Of a DNA stretch of 64,000 bases, positions 47,554-55,415 are shown one piece after another (position 1 is the stretch's first letter; each line of letters opens with the position of its first letter). Source of the stretch: Parvularcula maris (GTDB lineage: Bacteria > Pseudomonadota > Alphaproteobacteria > Caulobacterales > Parvularculaceae); the NCBI RefSeq assembly GCF_024505085.1, contig NZ_JANIBC010000001.1, positions 372,001-436,000 on the forward strand, given 5' to 3'. The position numbers and the translations under genes are program-made. The notes under the pieces were generated by a model that was not told the DNA's origin, ran no database searches, and saw only the letters and a list, made by a program, of their open reading frames with translations.

Positions 47554-49206
47554 ATGATCACCGCTGTCTTCTCGCTGCTCGCCCAGGGCGCCTGCGACGT
47601 GACCGTCATCCAAGGGCGGATCGAAACGCCGACCAAGACCCACGAGGCGCTCGCCATCGCCTCGGGCCGGGTGCGGCAGATCGGGACCATGGCCCAGATG
47701 CCGAGCGTGGAGGAGGGGTGCCTCATCGAGCTGGCTGACGACGAGACCGCTTTTCCGGGACTTACCGACAGCCACGTGCACCTCATCGGTATCGGCTTTC
47801 GCGAGATGGAGCTGAACCTCGACCAGGCCCGCTCGGTGAGAGACGTCCAGGAGGCGCTGCGCCGGAAGGCTACAGAGCAGCTCGAGGGCATCATCGCCGG
47901 ACGCGGCTGGATCGAGACGGCCTGGCCGGAAGGGCGTGCACTGAACGCTGCCGACCTGGACGCCGTGGTCAGCGACCGCCCGGTCTTCCTAGTCCGAGCG
48001 GACGGGCACGCAGCGGCTCTCAACAGCGCAGGGCTGGAGGCGGCTCAGATCACGGACGATACCCCCGACCCCGTGGGCGGCAGGATCGTGCGCGACGCGG
48101 ACGGCAAGGCCACCGGCTATCTGATCGACGCAGCCATGGACCTCGTCTCGCCGCTCCTGCCGCAGGTGGATGACGAGCGGCGGCGCGAGGCGCTGCGGCG
48201 GGGCGCCGAGGTCTACGCATCGCGCGGCTGGACCTCCGTGCACAATATGTCGGTGGGCGCTGAGGAGCTGCGCCTGATGGAGGAGCTCGCGGCCAGCGGG
48301 GAGCTGCCCTTGCGGGTCGCCAACTTCGTGACCCAGGACGCTATGCCGGGCCTTATAGAGGCTGGGCCGGGCTGTGACGAGACGGGGCTTGTCTGCCATC
48401 TCGGCGTCAAGTTCTACGCGGACGGCGCGCTTGGCTCACGCGGCGCGCTCTTGAAAGAGCCCTATGCGGACGAGCCGGGAACGATAGGCCTCCGCCTCCT
48501 GACGGAAGACGATGCCAAGAAGGCTTATCGTCAAGCCGTCGATGGAGGGCTCCAGGTTACCACCCATGCCATCGGCGACCGGGCCAACGCCGACGTCCTC
48601 TCCTGGTACGAAGAGCTGCGCGAGGACTACCCTCGTGCCGTCTTCCGCATCGAGCATGCCCAGATCGTCAGCCCGTCCGACATCGAGCAGTTCTCGGAAG
48701 TGGGCGTCATCGCCTCCATGCAGCCAAGCCACGCCGTCGGCGATCTTCACTTCGCGGAGGACCGTCTGGGCGAGGAGCGTCTTGAGGGCGCCTATGCCTG
48801 GAACAGCCTGGCTAGCGAGGGCACACTGATCGTCTTCGGCTCCGACGCTCCGGTGGAGCAGGGCGACCCGCGCATCGAGCTCTACGCCGCCTCCGAACGC
48901 CGCGACCTCAGCGGTTTCTCCGGTGAGAACTGGCACCCTGAAGAGGCGCTCGGCCGGGCTGAGACACTCGCGCTCTTCACCACCGCGCCTGCGCTTGCCA
49001 TCGGCAGGGGAGGCAGCCTCGGCACGCTGGCGCCGGGCTTCGCCGCCGATCTCTCCGTGTTCCGCGGCGACCCCTTCGCCGGGCCCGAAGAGGCCGAGGC
49101 GGTGGCCACCATGATCGGCGGGGCCTGGGTCTCAGGCCGCTACGCTCCGCCCCCCGCGCCGGTTGAGGACGAAGAGGTCGAGGAGGATGCCGAGGACGGT
49201 CGCTAG
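47554..49206 (+). CDS. Exported YtcJ-like amidohydrolase family 3 protein
   Basis: This 550-residue metal-dependent hydrolase has the amidohydrolase_3 layout. The N-terminal beta-sandwich (VTVIQGRIETPTKTHEALAIASGRVRQIGT) is followed by metal-binding TAFPGLTDSHVHLIGIGF (HxH), HAIGDRANADVL, FRIEHAQIVSP and FGSDAPVEQGDPRIELYAA (Asp). AGTLAPGFAADLSVF-type sequence closes the sandwich. YtcJ enzymes hydrolyse N-acyl or imino bonds of varied small molecules; the substrate is not predictable. The N-terminus MITAVFSLLAQGA could be a short signal. The last 75 bases overlap the convergent membrane-protein gene. It is the last gene of the operon. Confidence 0.9.
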   Translation: MITAVFSLLAQGACDVTVIQGRIETPTKTHEALAIASGRVRQIGTMAQMPSVEEGCLIELADDETAFPGLTDSHVHLIGIGFREMELNLDQARSVRDVQEALRRKATEQLEGIIAGRGWIETAWPEGRALNAADLDAVVSDRPVFLVRADGHAAALNSAGLEAAQITDDTPDPVGGRIVRDADGKATGYLIDAAMDLVSPLLPQVDDERRREALRRGAEVYASRGWTSVHNMSVGAEELRLMEELAASGELPLRVANFVTQDAMPGLIEAGPGCDETGLVCHLGVKFYADGALGSRGALLKEPYADEPGTIGLRLLTEDDAKKAYRQAVDGGLQVTTHAIGDRANADVLSWYEELREDYPRAVFRIEHAQIVSPSDIEQFSEVGVIASMQPSHAVGDLHFAEDRLGEERLEGAYAWNSLASEGTLIVFGSDAPVEQGDPRIELYAASERRDLSGFSGENWHPEEALGRAETLALFTTAPALAIGRGGSLGTLAPGFAADLSVFRGDPFAGPEEAEAVATMIGGAWVSGRYAPPPAPVEDEEVEEDAEDGR

Positions 49207-49719
49207 ATAGATCGCCGCAACCGTCAGCGGAATGACGACCAGGCGGTCGTCGGGGAAGGCGTGCCACAACCAGCCGCAGAGCACTGCTCGGGCCACGGCG
49301 TGGGCGCTGTAGAGCGCGGTCCTGCCATAAGTCCAGCCGATGACGGGCCAGTGCCCGGACATGCCAACCGCGAGGATCAGCACGATCATCTCGGGCGCGG
49401 CGGAGACGGCGGCCGGAATGAACGACCAGAAGAGCAGCATGCTGATGAAGGCTGGCAGAAGCGCGCTGCCTACCGCTGCCTTGTCCTTCAGGAACTCCAC
49501 ACCGAAGAGCTTCGAGAACAAAACGGCCATCGGAAAGATCAGCCCGCTGCCGTAGAACGCCGCCATGGCCCAGCTTCCAAGCTGCCAGATGGTGCCGAGA
49601 TAGGCGAGCGCCAGCCAGTAGACCGCGCCGGCCAAGGGAATGGGGAAGCCGCCGCGCAGCCGGTAATAGGTGGCGATACGGCTTTCTTTCAGTGCCAGCC
49701 TCAGTTCATCGTCGGTCAT
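49132..49719 (-). CDS. Predicted integral membrane protein (DUF7010-like)
   Basis: This 195-residue protein has about six transmembrane helices: 28-47, 52-74, 88-105, 108-128, 140-155 and 165-185. The N-terminus MTDDELRLALKESRIATYYRLRGGFPIPLAGAVYWLALAYLG resembles a family I recall as DUF7010; this is tentative. GGTAGGGG upstream supports the ATG at 49719 over one at 49791. Its 3' end overlaps the convergent amidohydrolase gene by 75 bases, an unusually long tail-to-tail overlap. The function is unknown. Confidence 0.65.
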   Translation of the reverse strand: MTDDELRLALKESRIATYYRLRGGFPIPLAGAVYWLALAYLGTIWQLGSWAMAAFYGSGLIFPMAVLFSKLFGVEFLKDKAAVGSALLPAFISMLLFWSFIPAAVSAAPEMIVLILAVGMSGHWPVIGWTYGRTALYSAHAVARAVLCGWLWHAFPDDRLVVIPLTVAAIYLATVLGILLDLFVLNRRGGRSVAA

Positions 49720-49839
49720 GAATACCCCTACCTTTCTGCAAGGCCGTTCTAGGCCGACCGGCCCTCGTAAACCAAGCTTGGTGCGCCGCATGAGCTTGCC
49801 TGCTTGCTCACCGCGCGGCCTCTGCTAGAGGCCAGGGTC

Positions 49840-50484
49840 ATGTCAGAGCCGCTGATCATCGCCATCGACGGACCCGCCGCCAGCGGGAAGGGGACGCTGT
49901 CCCGCAGGCTGGCTAGCTTCTACGGCCTACGCCATCTCGACACCGGCACGCTCTATCGCGGGGTCGCCTGGATCATGCTGCGCGACGGGTTTGAGCCGCG
50001 CGACGAGGCGGCCGCCGTGAAGGTGGCGCGGGCCTTCGACCCGGAGATCCTAGGCTCGGCCGACCTTCGCACCCCAGCCGTGGGGCGCAGCGCCAGCCTG
50101 GTTGCCGTCCATGAGGGGGTGCGCAAGGCCCTGTTCGACTTCCAGCGAAGCTTCGGCCTTCAGAAGCCTGGCGCCGTGCTGGACGGGCGCGATATCGGCA
50201 CTGTGATCTTCCCCGACGCCACGGTGAAGTTCTTCATCACCGCCAGCCCCGAGGAGCGCGCCCAGCGCCGCTATCTCGAGCTGCGCGCCTCGGACGAGGG
50301 CGTCACCTATGAGGGGACCCTCGCCGAGCTCAAACGCCGCGACGAGCGCGACCAGAGCCGCGAGGAAGCCCCTCTCAAACCGGCGGCGGAGGCGGAGATT
50401 ATCGACACCTCCAAACTGACCCCCGACGAGGTCATGGCGCGGGCCGTGCGGATCATCGACAATGTGGTGCGGGGGCGTACGTAG
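49840..50484 (+). CDS. cmk: Cytidylate kinase
   Basis: This 214-residue enzyme phosphorylates CMP and dCMP. The P-loop IAIDGPAASGKGTLSRRLA, the CMP-binding HLDTGTLYRG, the conserved GRDIGTVIFPDA and the lid RRYLELRASDEGVTYEGTLAELKRRDERDQSRE are all present. The ATG at 49840 (MSEPLIIAIDGPA) is preceded by GAGG; an upstream ATG at 49804 is not needed. In alphaproteobacteria cmk usually lies directly before rpsA; here about 1.2 kb with a C-terminal-sorting protein gene intervenes. Confidence 0.96.
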   Translation: MSEPLIIAIDGPAASGKGTLSRRLASFYGLRHLDTGTLYRGVAWIMLRDGFEPRDEAAAVKVARAFDPEILGSADLRTPAVGRSASLVAVHEGVRKALFDFQRSFGLQKPGAVLDGRDIGTVIFPDATVKFFITASPEERAQRRYLELRASDEGVTYEGTLAELKRRDERDQSREEAPLKPAAEAEIIDTSKLTPDEVMARAVRIIDNVVRGRT

Positions 50485-50746
50485 AACCATCCGTATGCAG
50501 TGGAGCTCGGTCCGCACTGCGGCGGGTGACTCGGACGGGCCTACTGGTCCGGCACTAGTATCTCACCTCATCAAGAGGCTGAAACTCAGACCGCGCCGGA
50601 CCTTCAGAGAAGTTTTCCGTGCGCGAATGCGACGAACCCGTTGGTATCCGCGACGAGGGCAGGACCCACGATATTGATGACTTGACGCTTCCTGATCACA
50701 ACTTTGTGAGGCCGTCATCAAGGCGCCGTTTCACCAGCTAGGAGGC

Positions 50747-51412
50747 ATGAGGGTGGGTAGATTTTCCAACAGTGTATTGAAGGGTCTCGTCGCGGGCATC
50801 GGGCTTTCAGCCTGGAGCAACGCAGCGGCTTCACCGGTGACGATCGACTTCGAGAACGTGGATCTGAGCAAAGAGCAAGAGCCAGGGCAGGCCATTTTCG
50901 ATTCCGGTGAGACCATGCTGGTTCAGGACGGCTTTGTGGTGGAAGCTAGCGGCGTCTCGCAGGCTCATGTCAACGGTCCGGACCACTGGCTGGGAACGCC
51001 AACGGGTTCGAACTACAGTCTTCTTCGCGCGTTTGGGAACACCCCTAACTACAACGGTTTCTCTGTCCGGTCACAGGACGGTAGCAGCTTCAGCCTGACA
51101 TCCTTCATTGCGGTCACCGCGCTGCGGGACGCGGATGCACGCTTCCAAGTGAACTTCGAGTTGGAAGATGGCTCGTTCGGGACGACGGGTCCTTTCCAGC
51201 TCACCGGTTCCCTGCAAACGATCTTTCCGCAGCTCTCCGGAATCGTAAGTGCCGCCTTCTTCGCTGTGCCGGACTCGAATGGTTTTACGTCCAGTATTGC
51301 CATCGACGATATCGTCCTCAACGGCGTTTCCAGTGTGCCGGTTCCGGCAGCGGCTTTTCTCTTCCCGTTGGGTATCGGAGGTTTTCTCGCTTCTCGCCGC
51401 CGAAGAGGCTAA
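50747..51412 (+). CDS. Secreted VPxPA-CTERM sorting domain protein
   Basis: This 221-residue protein has an N-terminal signal (GLVAGIGLSAWSNAAA). The beta-rich mature domain begins SPVTIDFENVD. A C-terminal tripartite sorting tail completes it: VPVPAAAFLFPLG (motif plus hydrophobic helix) then SRRRRG. This matches the VPLPA/PEP-CTERM signals processed by exosortases, so an exosortase should exist elsewhere in the genome. The mature domain (QDGFVVEASG...SNYSLLRAFG...FSLTSFIAVTALRDAD) resembles the jelly-roll domains common in such exported proteins. It separates cmk from rpsA. The 262 bases before it hold no recognisable gene. Confidence 0.82.
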   Translation: MRVGRFSNSVLKGLVAGIGLSAWSNAAASPVTIDFENVDLSKEQEPGQAIFDSGETMLVQDGFVVEASGVSQAHVNGPDHWLGTPTGSNYSLLRAFGNTPNYNGFSVRSQDGSSFSLTSFIAVTALRDADARFQVNFELEDGSFGTTGPFQLTGSLQTIFPQLSGIVSAAFFAVPDSNGFTSSIAIDDIVLNGVSSVPVPAAAFLFPLGIGGFLASRRRRG

Positions 51413-51427
51413 GTCTCGGCAAAATAG

Positions 51428-51456
51428 GCAAGGGAGCAGGTCCGCTCCCTTGCCAT
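51428..51456 (+). terminator. Rho-independent terminator of the CTERM gene
   Basis: GCAAGGGAGC (51428-51437) pairs with GCTCCCTTGC (51444-51453). The following T run is short. Confidence 0.75.
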
Positions 51457-51660
51457 TTCGCCGCTTTTGTGCCTAAGCGTGCCCTGTTCGCGGCGCTATT
51501 TTGCGCCGGGCAGGGTTTGATGGAGGAAGAGCGCTAGCAGCCGATCGTCCCGAGCAGCCCGCCCGGCTTCGATCCAGCGCTTTGTTCCATCGCCCCTCTA
51601 GCCGCAATCCTTGCAGTCCGGGGCCTCAACCCAAGCGGCTCTGCCGCACTGAAGGCTGAT

Positions 51661-53361
51661 TTGTCTGAAACCCTAAGCCCCTCGGTCGAAGATTTCGCCG
51701 AGATGTTCGAAGCCTCCGTCGTTGACCGCGACAGCTTCGAGCAAACCGTCGTCAAAGGCACCATCACCGGTATCGAGAAGGACATGGCGATCGTCGATGT
51801 CGGTCTCAAAACCGAAGGCCGCGTCCCCCTCCGCGAGTTCGGTCTCAAGGAAGGCGAGCCTACCGTGTCCGTCGGCGACGAGGTCGATGTCTTCATCGAC
51901 CGTGTCGAGAACGCCCATGGCGAGGCGGTCATCTCCCGCGAGAAGGCCCGCCGCGAGGAAGCCTGGGAGCGTCTCGAGAAGGAATTCGAAGGCGACGAGC
52001 GCGTCAACGGCGTGATCTTCAACCGCGTCAAAGGCGGCTTCACCGTAGATCTCGGCGGCGCCGTGGCCTTCCTGCCCGGCTCCCAGGTCGACATCCGCCC
52101 CGTGCGCGATGCGACCCCGCTGATGAACCTCGAGCAGCCGTTCAAGATCCTCAAGATGGACAAGCGCCGCGGCAACATCGTCGTCTCGCGCCGGTCCGTC
52201 CTTGAAGAGGACCGTGCCGAGCATCGCCAGGAAGTCGTCCGTGACCTGAACGAGGGTGACGAGCGCGACGGCGTGGTGAAGAACATCACCGATTACGGCG
52301 CCTTCGTCGAGCTGGCGCCCGGCGTCGACGGCCTCCTGCACGTGACCGACATGAGCTGGTCGCGCGTCAACCATCCGTCGGAAGTGCTCAACGTCAACGA
52401 CACCGTCCGGGTCAAGATCATCAAGATCAACCCCGAGACGAGCCGCATCAGCCTCGGCATGAAGCAGCTCCAGCCCGACCCCTGGGAAGGCGTGCAGGCC
52501 AAGTACCCGGTCGGCGCTGTCTTCAAGGGCAAGGTCACGAACATCACCGATTACGGTGCCTTCGTGGAGATCGAGGACGGCATCGAAGGCCTGGTCCACG
52601 TCTCCGAGATGTCCTGGGTCAAGAAGAACATGCCCCCGAGCTCCATCGTCGAGCCCGGCCAGGAAGTCGACGTCATGGTGCTCGAAGTGGACGAGTACAA
52701 GCGCCGCGTCTCCCTGGGCCTTAAGCAGACCCTGGACAATCCGTGGGAAGCCTTCGCCGAGAAGCACCCCATCGGCACGATCCTCGAAGGCGAGGTCAAG
52801 AACATCACCGAGTTCGGCCTGTTCGTCGGCATCGACGAGAACATGGACGGCATGGTGCACCTCTCCGACCTCGACTGGGACCGCTCCGGCGACCAGGCGA
52901 TCGGCGACTACGAGAAGGGCCAGCAGGTCCAGGTCAAGGTCCTCGACGTCGATCCGGACAAGGAGCGTATCTCCCTCGGCATCAAGCAGGTCGACAACGA
53001 CCCGATGGATGCCATCGGTGAGCTGAAGAAAGGTGACGACGTGACCTGTGAGGTCTCGGCCGTCGAGAACGGCGGCATCGAGGTGCGCGTCGGCGGCGAT
53101 GGCGGCCCCAAGGCCTTCATCCGCAAGTCCGACCTCTCCCGCGACCGCAACGAGCAGCGCCCCGAGCGCTTCGCCGTCGGCGACAAGATCGACGCCCGCA
53201 TTGTGGCGATCGACCGTCAGTCCCGCCGCCTCTCCCTCTCCATCAAGGCCCGCGAGATGGCCGAGGAGAAGGAAGCCGTGGAACAGTACGGCTCGGCCGA
53301 CTCGGGCGCGTCGCTCGGCGACATCCTGGGCGCCGCCCTCAAGGACACCGACGACGCGTAA
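51661..53361 (+). CDS. rpsA: 30S ribosomal protein S1
   Basis: This 566-residue protein has six S1 OB-fold repeats (starting near residues 24, 112, 196, 283, 370 and 457; repeated signatures are ITDYGAFVE and LHVTDMSW/LVHVSEMSW). S1 binds mRNA leaders on the 30S subunit. No ATG or GTG exists between the upstream in-frame TAG (51535) and the conserved N-terminus SETLSPSVEDFAEMFEAS, so initiation must use TTG at 51661. AAGG six bases upstream supports it. A strong terminator follows. The leader (51460-51660) could hold a regulatory structure for S1 autoregulation, but I cannot define one. Confidence 0.97.
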   Translation: MSETLSPSVEDFAEMFEASVVDRDSFEQTVVKGTITGIEKDMAIVDVGLKTEGRVPLREFGLKEGEPTVSVGDEVDVFIDRVENAHGEAVISREKARREEAWERLEKEFEGDERVNGVIFNRVKGGFTVDLGGAVAFLPGSQVDIRPVRDATPLMNLEQPFKILKMDKRRGNIVVSRRSVLEEDRAEHRQEVVRDLNEGDERDGVVKNITDYGAFVELAPGVDGLLHVTDMSWSRVNHPSEVLNVNDTVRVKIIKINPETSRISLGMKQLQPDPWEGVQAKYPVGAVFKGKVTNITDYGAFVEIEDGIEGLVHVSEMSWVKKNMPPSSIVEPGQEVDVMVLEVDEYKRRVSLGLKQTLDNPWEAFAEKHPIGTILEGEVKNITEFGLFVGIDENMDGMVHLSDLDWDRSGDQAIGDYEKGQQVQVKVLDVDPDKERISLGIKQVDNDPMDAIGELKKGDDVTCEVSAVENGGIEVRVGGDGGPKAFIRKSDLSRDRNEQRPERFAVGDKIDARIVAIDRQSRRLSLSIKAREMAEEKEAVEQYGSADSGASLGDILGAALKDTDDA

Positions 53362-53387
53362 GCGATCTGAAGGTTAAGAGAACGAGA

Positions 53388-53416
53388 AAAGGCCCCGCTT
53401 CGGCGGGGCCTTTTTG
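53388..53416 (+). terminator. Rho-independent terminator of rpsA
   Basis: AAGGCCCCGC-ttcg-GCGGGGCC stem with a stable UUCG tetraloop followed by TTTTTG. Confidence 0.95.
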
Positions 53417-53475
53417 TTGCGGTTCTGTCCATCTCGCTTAACGCATGCTTAACGGCGGGGCGGGCAGATAGCTCT

Positions 53476-54246
53476 ATGCTCGAACTCGTCCTTCTCACTG
53501 GCAACCTCGCCATCAGCTCGAACTGGATGCAGACCGGCACCATCGAGGCCGAGGAAGATCAGTGGTCGGGAGCGGTAAGGTTCAACCTCTCTTCCGCGAC
53601 GGGCAACACGGACAATACCGTTCTGGGCGGGAAGGTGATCCTCGCCAGAAAGTACGGCGCCATCACCCACGCGATCGAGGGGGGCGGCAACTTCACCGAG
53701 ACCACGACGGTGGACCAGGACGGCGCCGAGAACACCTCCACCACCCAGAACAACTGGTTCAGCCAGTACCGGATCGAGGTGCAGACAGGCGACCGGACCT
53801 TCCTCTTCGGCAGGCTGCGCTACGAAGAGGACCAGTTCTCCGGCTTCGACCGGAAGGCGTTCGCAGGCGCCGGTATCGGCCACGCGATCTACGAGCGCGA
53901 GACCCGCGACCTACGCATCCTCGCCGGCCCCGGCGTGCAGTATTTCGAACGCACGAGGCCGCTGCCGCTCCCCGAGGACTTCGAACAGGAAGAGACCAGC
54001 CTCGCCTTCTTCTTCGGGCAGACTTTCCGTCAGCAGATCGTAGAGAATGTCGAGTTCGCCCAGAGCTTCGATGCCACCTGGGCTTCGGAGAACTCGACCA
54101 TTGCTCCCGCCTTCGAGGTGAAGTCCGACCTTACCGATAAGATCAGTCTGCGCACGGTATACACGGTCAAGCACGAGACCGACCCGCCCGAGGGGCGGGA
54201 GAAGACCGACACGCTCCTCAGCGTCGCCATCGGCTACGAGTTCTAG
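53476..54246 (+). CDS. DUF481 family outer-membrane protein
   Basis: This 256-residue protein shows the DUF481/YdiY pattern: WSGAVRFNLSSATGNTDNTVLGGKVILARKYG at the start, alternating beta strands with aromatic girdles (WFSQYRIEVQTGDRTFLFGRLRYEEDQFSGFDRKAFAGAGIGHAIYE) and a C-terminal barrel strand ending AIGYEF with a terminal Phe typical of outer-membrane porin-like barrels. The N-terminus (MLELVLLTGNLAISS) is a weak signal peptide; a longer start is not available. Some members are salt-induced; the function is otherwise unknown. It is monocistronic after rpsA. Confidence 0.85.
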   Translation: MLELVLLTGNLAISSNWMQTGTIEAEEDQWSGAVRFNLSSATGNTDNTVLGGKVILARKYGAITHAIEGGGNFTETTTVDQDGAENTSTTQNNWFSQYRIEVQTGDRTFLFGRLRYEEDQFSGFDRKAFAGAGIGHAIYERETRDLRILAGPGVQYFERTRPLPLPEDFEQEETSLAFFFGQTFRQQIVENVEFAQSFDATWASENSTIAPAFEVKSDLTDKISLRTVYTVKHETDPPEGREKTDTLLSVAIGYEF

Positions 54247-54311
54247 GACGCTGCCTCTCAAGAAGAGCGTTTGTATTGTTTGCAAACGGGCGGAGGCGTC
54301 AGCGCTGCTTG

Positions 54312-54545
54312 CGCCTCCCCCTCAGCCTGCCGGCAGCTCCCCCTCTAGAGGGGGAGCGACACAAGTTGCGAAGCTGCCTTCTTTCTCCCTCCCCCACTTC
54401 GAAGCCGGTTCAACGAAGGTGAAAGAAAAGGTCCGGGGGACCTTTTCTAGGCGAAGAAGGCCACGGCAGTGGCGGGGGGAGGTGCCCGAAGGGCGGAGGG
54501 GGCCGCCTGCGCTTCTAAAAGATACAAGCGTCGAGAGAGGACTTC
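54312..54545. repeat. CTCCCC-family repeat cluster
   Basis: Two copies in inverse orientation (about 54315-54365 and 54470-54505, GAGGTGCCCGAAGGGCGGAGG) surround an A/T-flanked 'GAAAAGGTCCGGGGGACCTT' palindrome near 54425-54450. No gene is seen in 54247-54546. Confidence 0.6.
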
Positions 54546-54546
54546 G

Positions 54547-55281
54547 CTAGCTGCTCAGCCGCTCCAGATCGAAGAGCAGCACTTCGGCATCGTGACCGTC
54601 TGAAAGGACGATCTCGCCCGGCTCCAGTACCGCTAGGCCGTCGCCTCGGCGCAAGGTCTCGCCGTTCACCGTGACCTCACCGCGAGCCACCTGAACCCAG
54701 GCCCGGCGGCCTTTCCGCAGACTGAACGACGTCTCTTGATCGCCGTCCAGCGTCGCCGCGTAGACTTCGGCAGGTGCCAGCGTGTTGATCGAGCCCTCCC
54801 GCCCGTCCGCAGAAATGATCAGCGCAAGCCTGCCATCCTTCTCCTCGGGCGCAACGTCGAGAGTCTGGTAGCCAGGCTCGGCGCCGCGCTCCTTGGGCAG
54901 AAGCCAGATCTGCAGGAAGCGGACCTTCTCATCCTCGCTCGGATTGAACTCCGAATGGGTGACCCCGGTGCCGGCGGTCATGTACTGCACGCCGCCGGCC
55001 CTCACCACCGAGCCGTTGCCCAAGCTGTCCTTGTGCTCCAGCGCGCCGTCGAGAACGTAGGAGAAGATCTCGAAATCCGCATGGGGATGCATGGGGAAGC
55101 CCGCGCCGCCCGCCACCTCGTCGTCATTGATCACGCGCAGGGCCTCGAAGCCCATATGGCGCGGGTCGTGGTAGCTCGCGAAGCTGAAGCTGTGTGCCGA
55201 GCGCAGCCAGCCGTGATCGGCCATGCCCCGCTCCTCGGCGGGCCTGAGAATGGTGCGGGGCGTATCGCTTTGGGTTTGCAT
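54547..55281 (-). CDS. Pirin family protein
   Basis: This 244-residue bicupin has the pirin signature HDPRHMGFEALRVINDDEVAGGAGFPMHPHADFEIFSYVLDGALEHKDSLG, with the metal ligands His-x-His (HPH) and a later His/Glu pair in GVTHSEFNP. The C-terminal cupin is degenerate. Pirins include redox-sensing cofactors and quercetinases; bacterial members can inhibit pyruvate dehydrogenase or act on aromatic substrates. AGGAGG precedes the ATG. The gene is single and divergent from nothing; the M36 protease terminator lies just upstream. Confidence 0.95.
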   Translation of the reverse strand: MQTQSDTPRTILRPAEERGMADHGWLRSAHSFSFASYHDPRHMGFEALRVINDDEVAGGAGFPMHPHADFEIFSYVLDGALEHKDSLGNGSVVRAGGVQYMTAGTGVTHSEFNPSEDEKVRFLQIWLLPKERGAEPGYQTLDVAPEEKDGRLALIISADGREGSINTLAPAEVYAATLDGDQETSFSLRKGRRAWVQVARGEVTVNGETLRRGDGLAVLEPGEIVLSDGHDAEVLLFDLERLSS

Positions 55282-55365
55282 CTTGTGCCTCCTGTCGTTG
55301 GAGGAGATGTCGGGAGGCGGCGCTGCTTCGCAACCTCAGGTTTGCGCAAAGCAGCGGTGCCGCAA

Positions 55366-55396
55366 ACGAAAACGGGGACCCGAAGGCCCCCGTTTC
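55366..55396 (-). terminator. Rho-independent terminator of the M36 protease gene
   Basis: On the minus strand AAACGGGGGCC-ttcg-GGTCCCCGTTTTCG forms a stable stem followed by T-rich sequence; nearly the same loop closes the terminator at 35321-35350. Confidence 0.85.
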
Positions 55397-55415
55397 CCCA
55401 TTGATGTTGCCGGAC

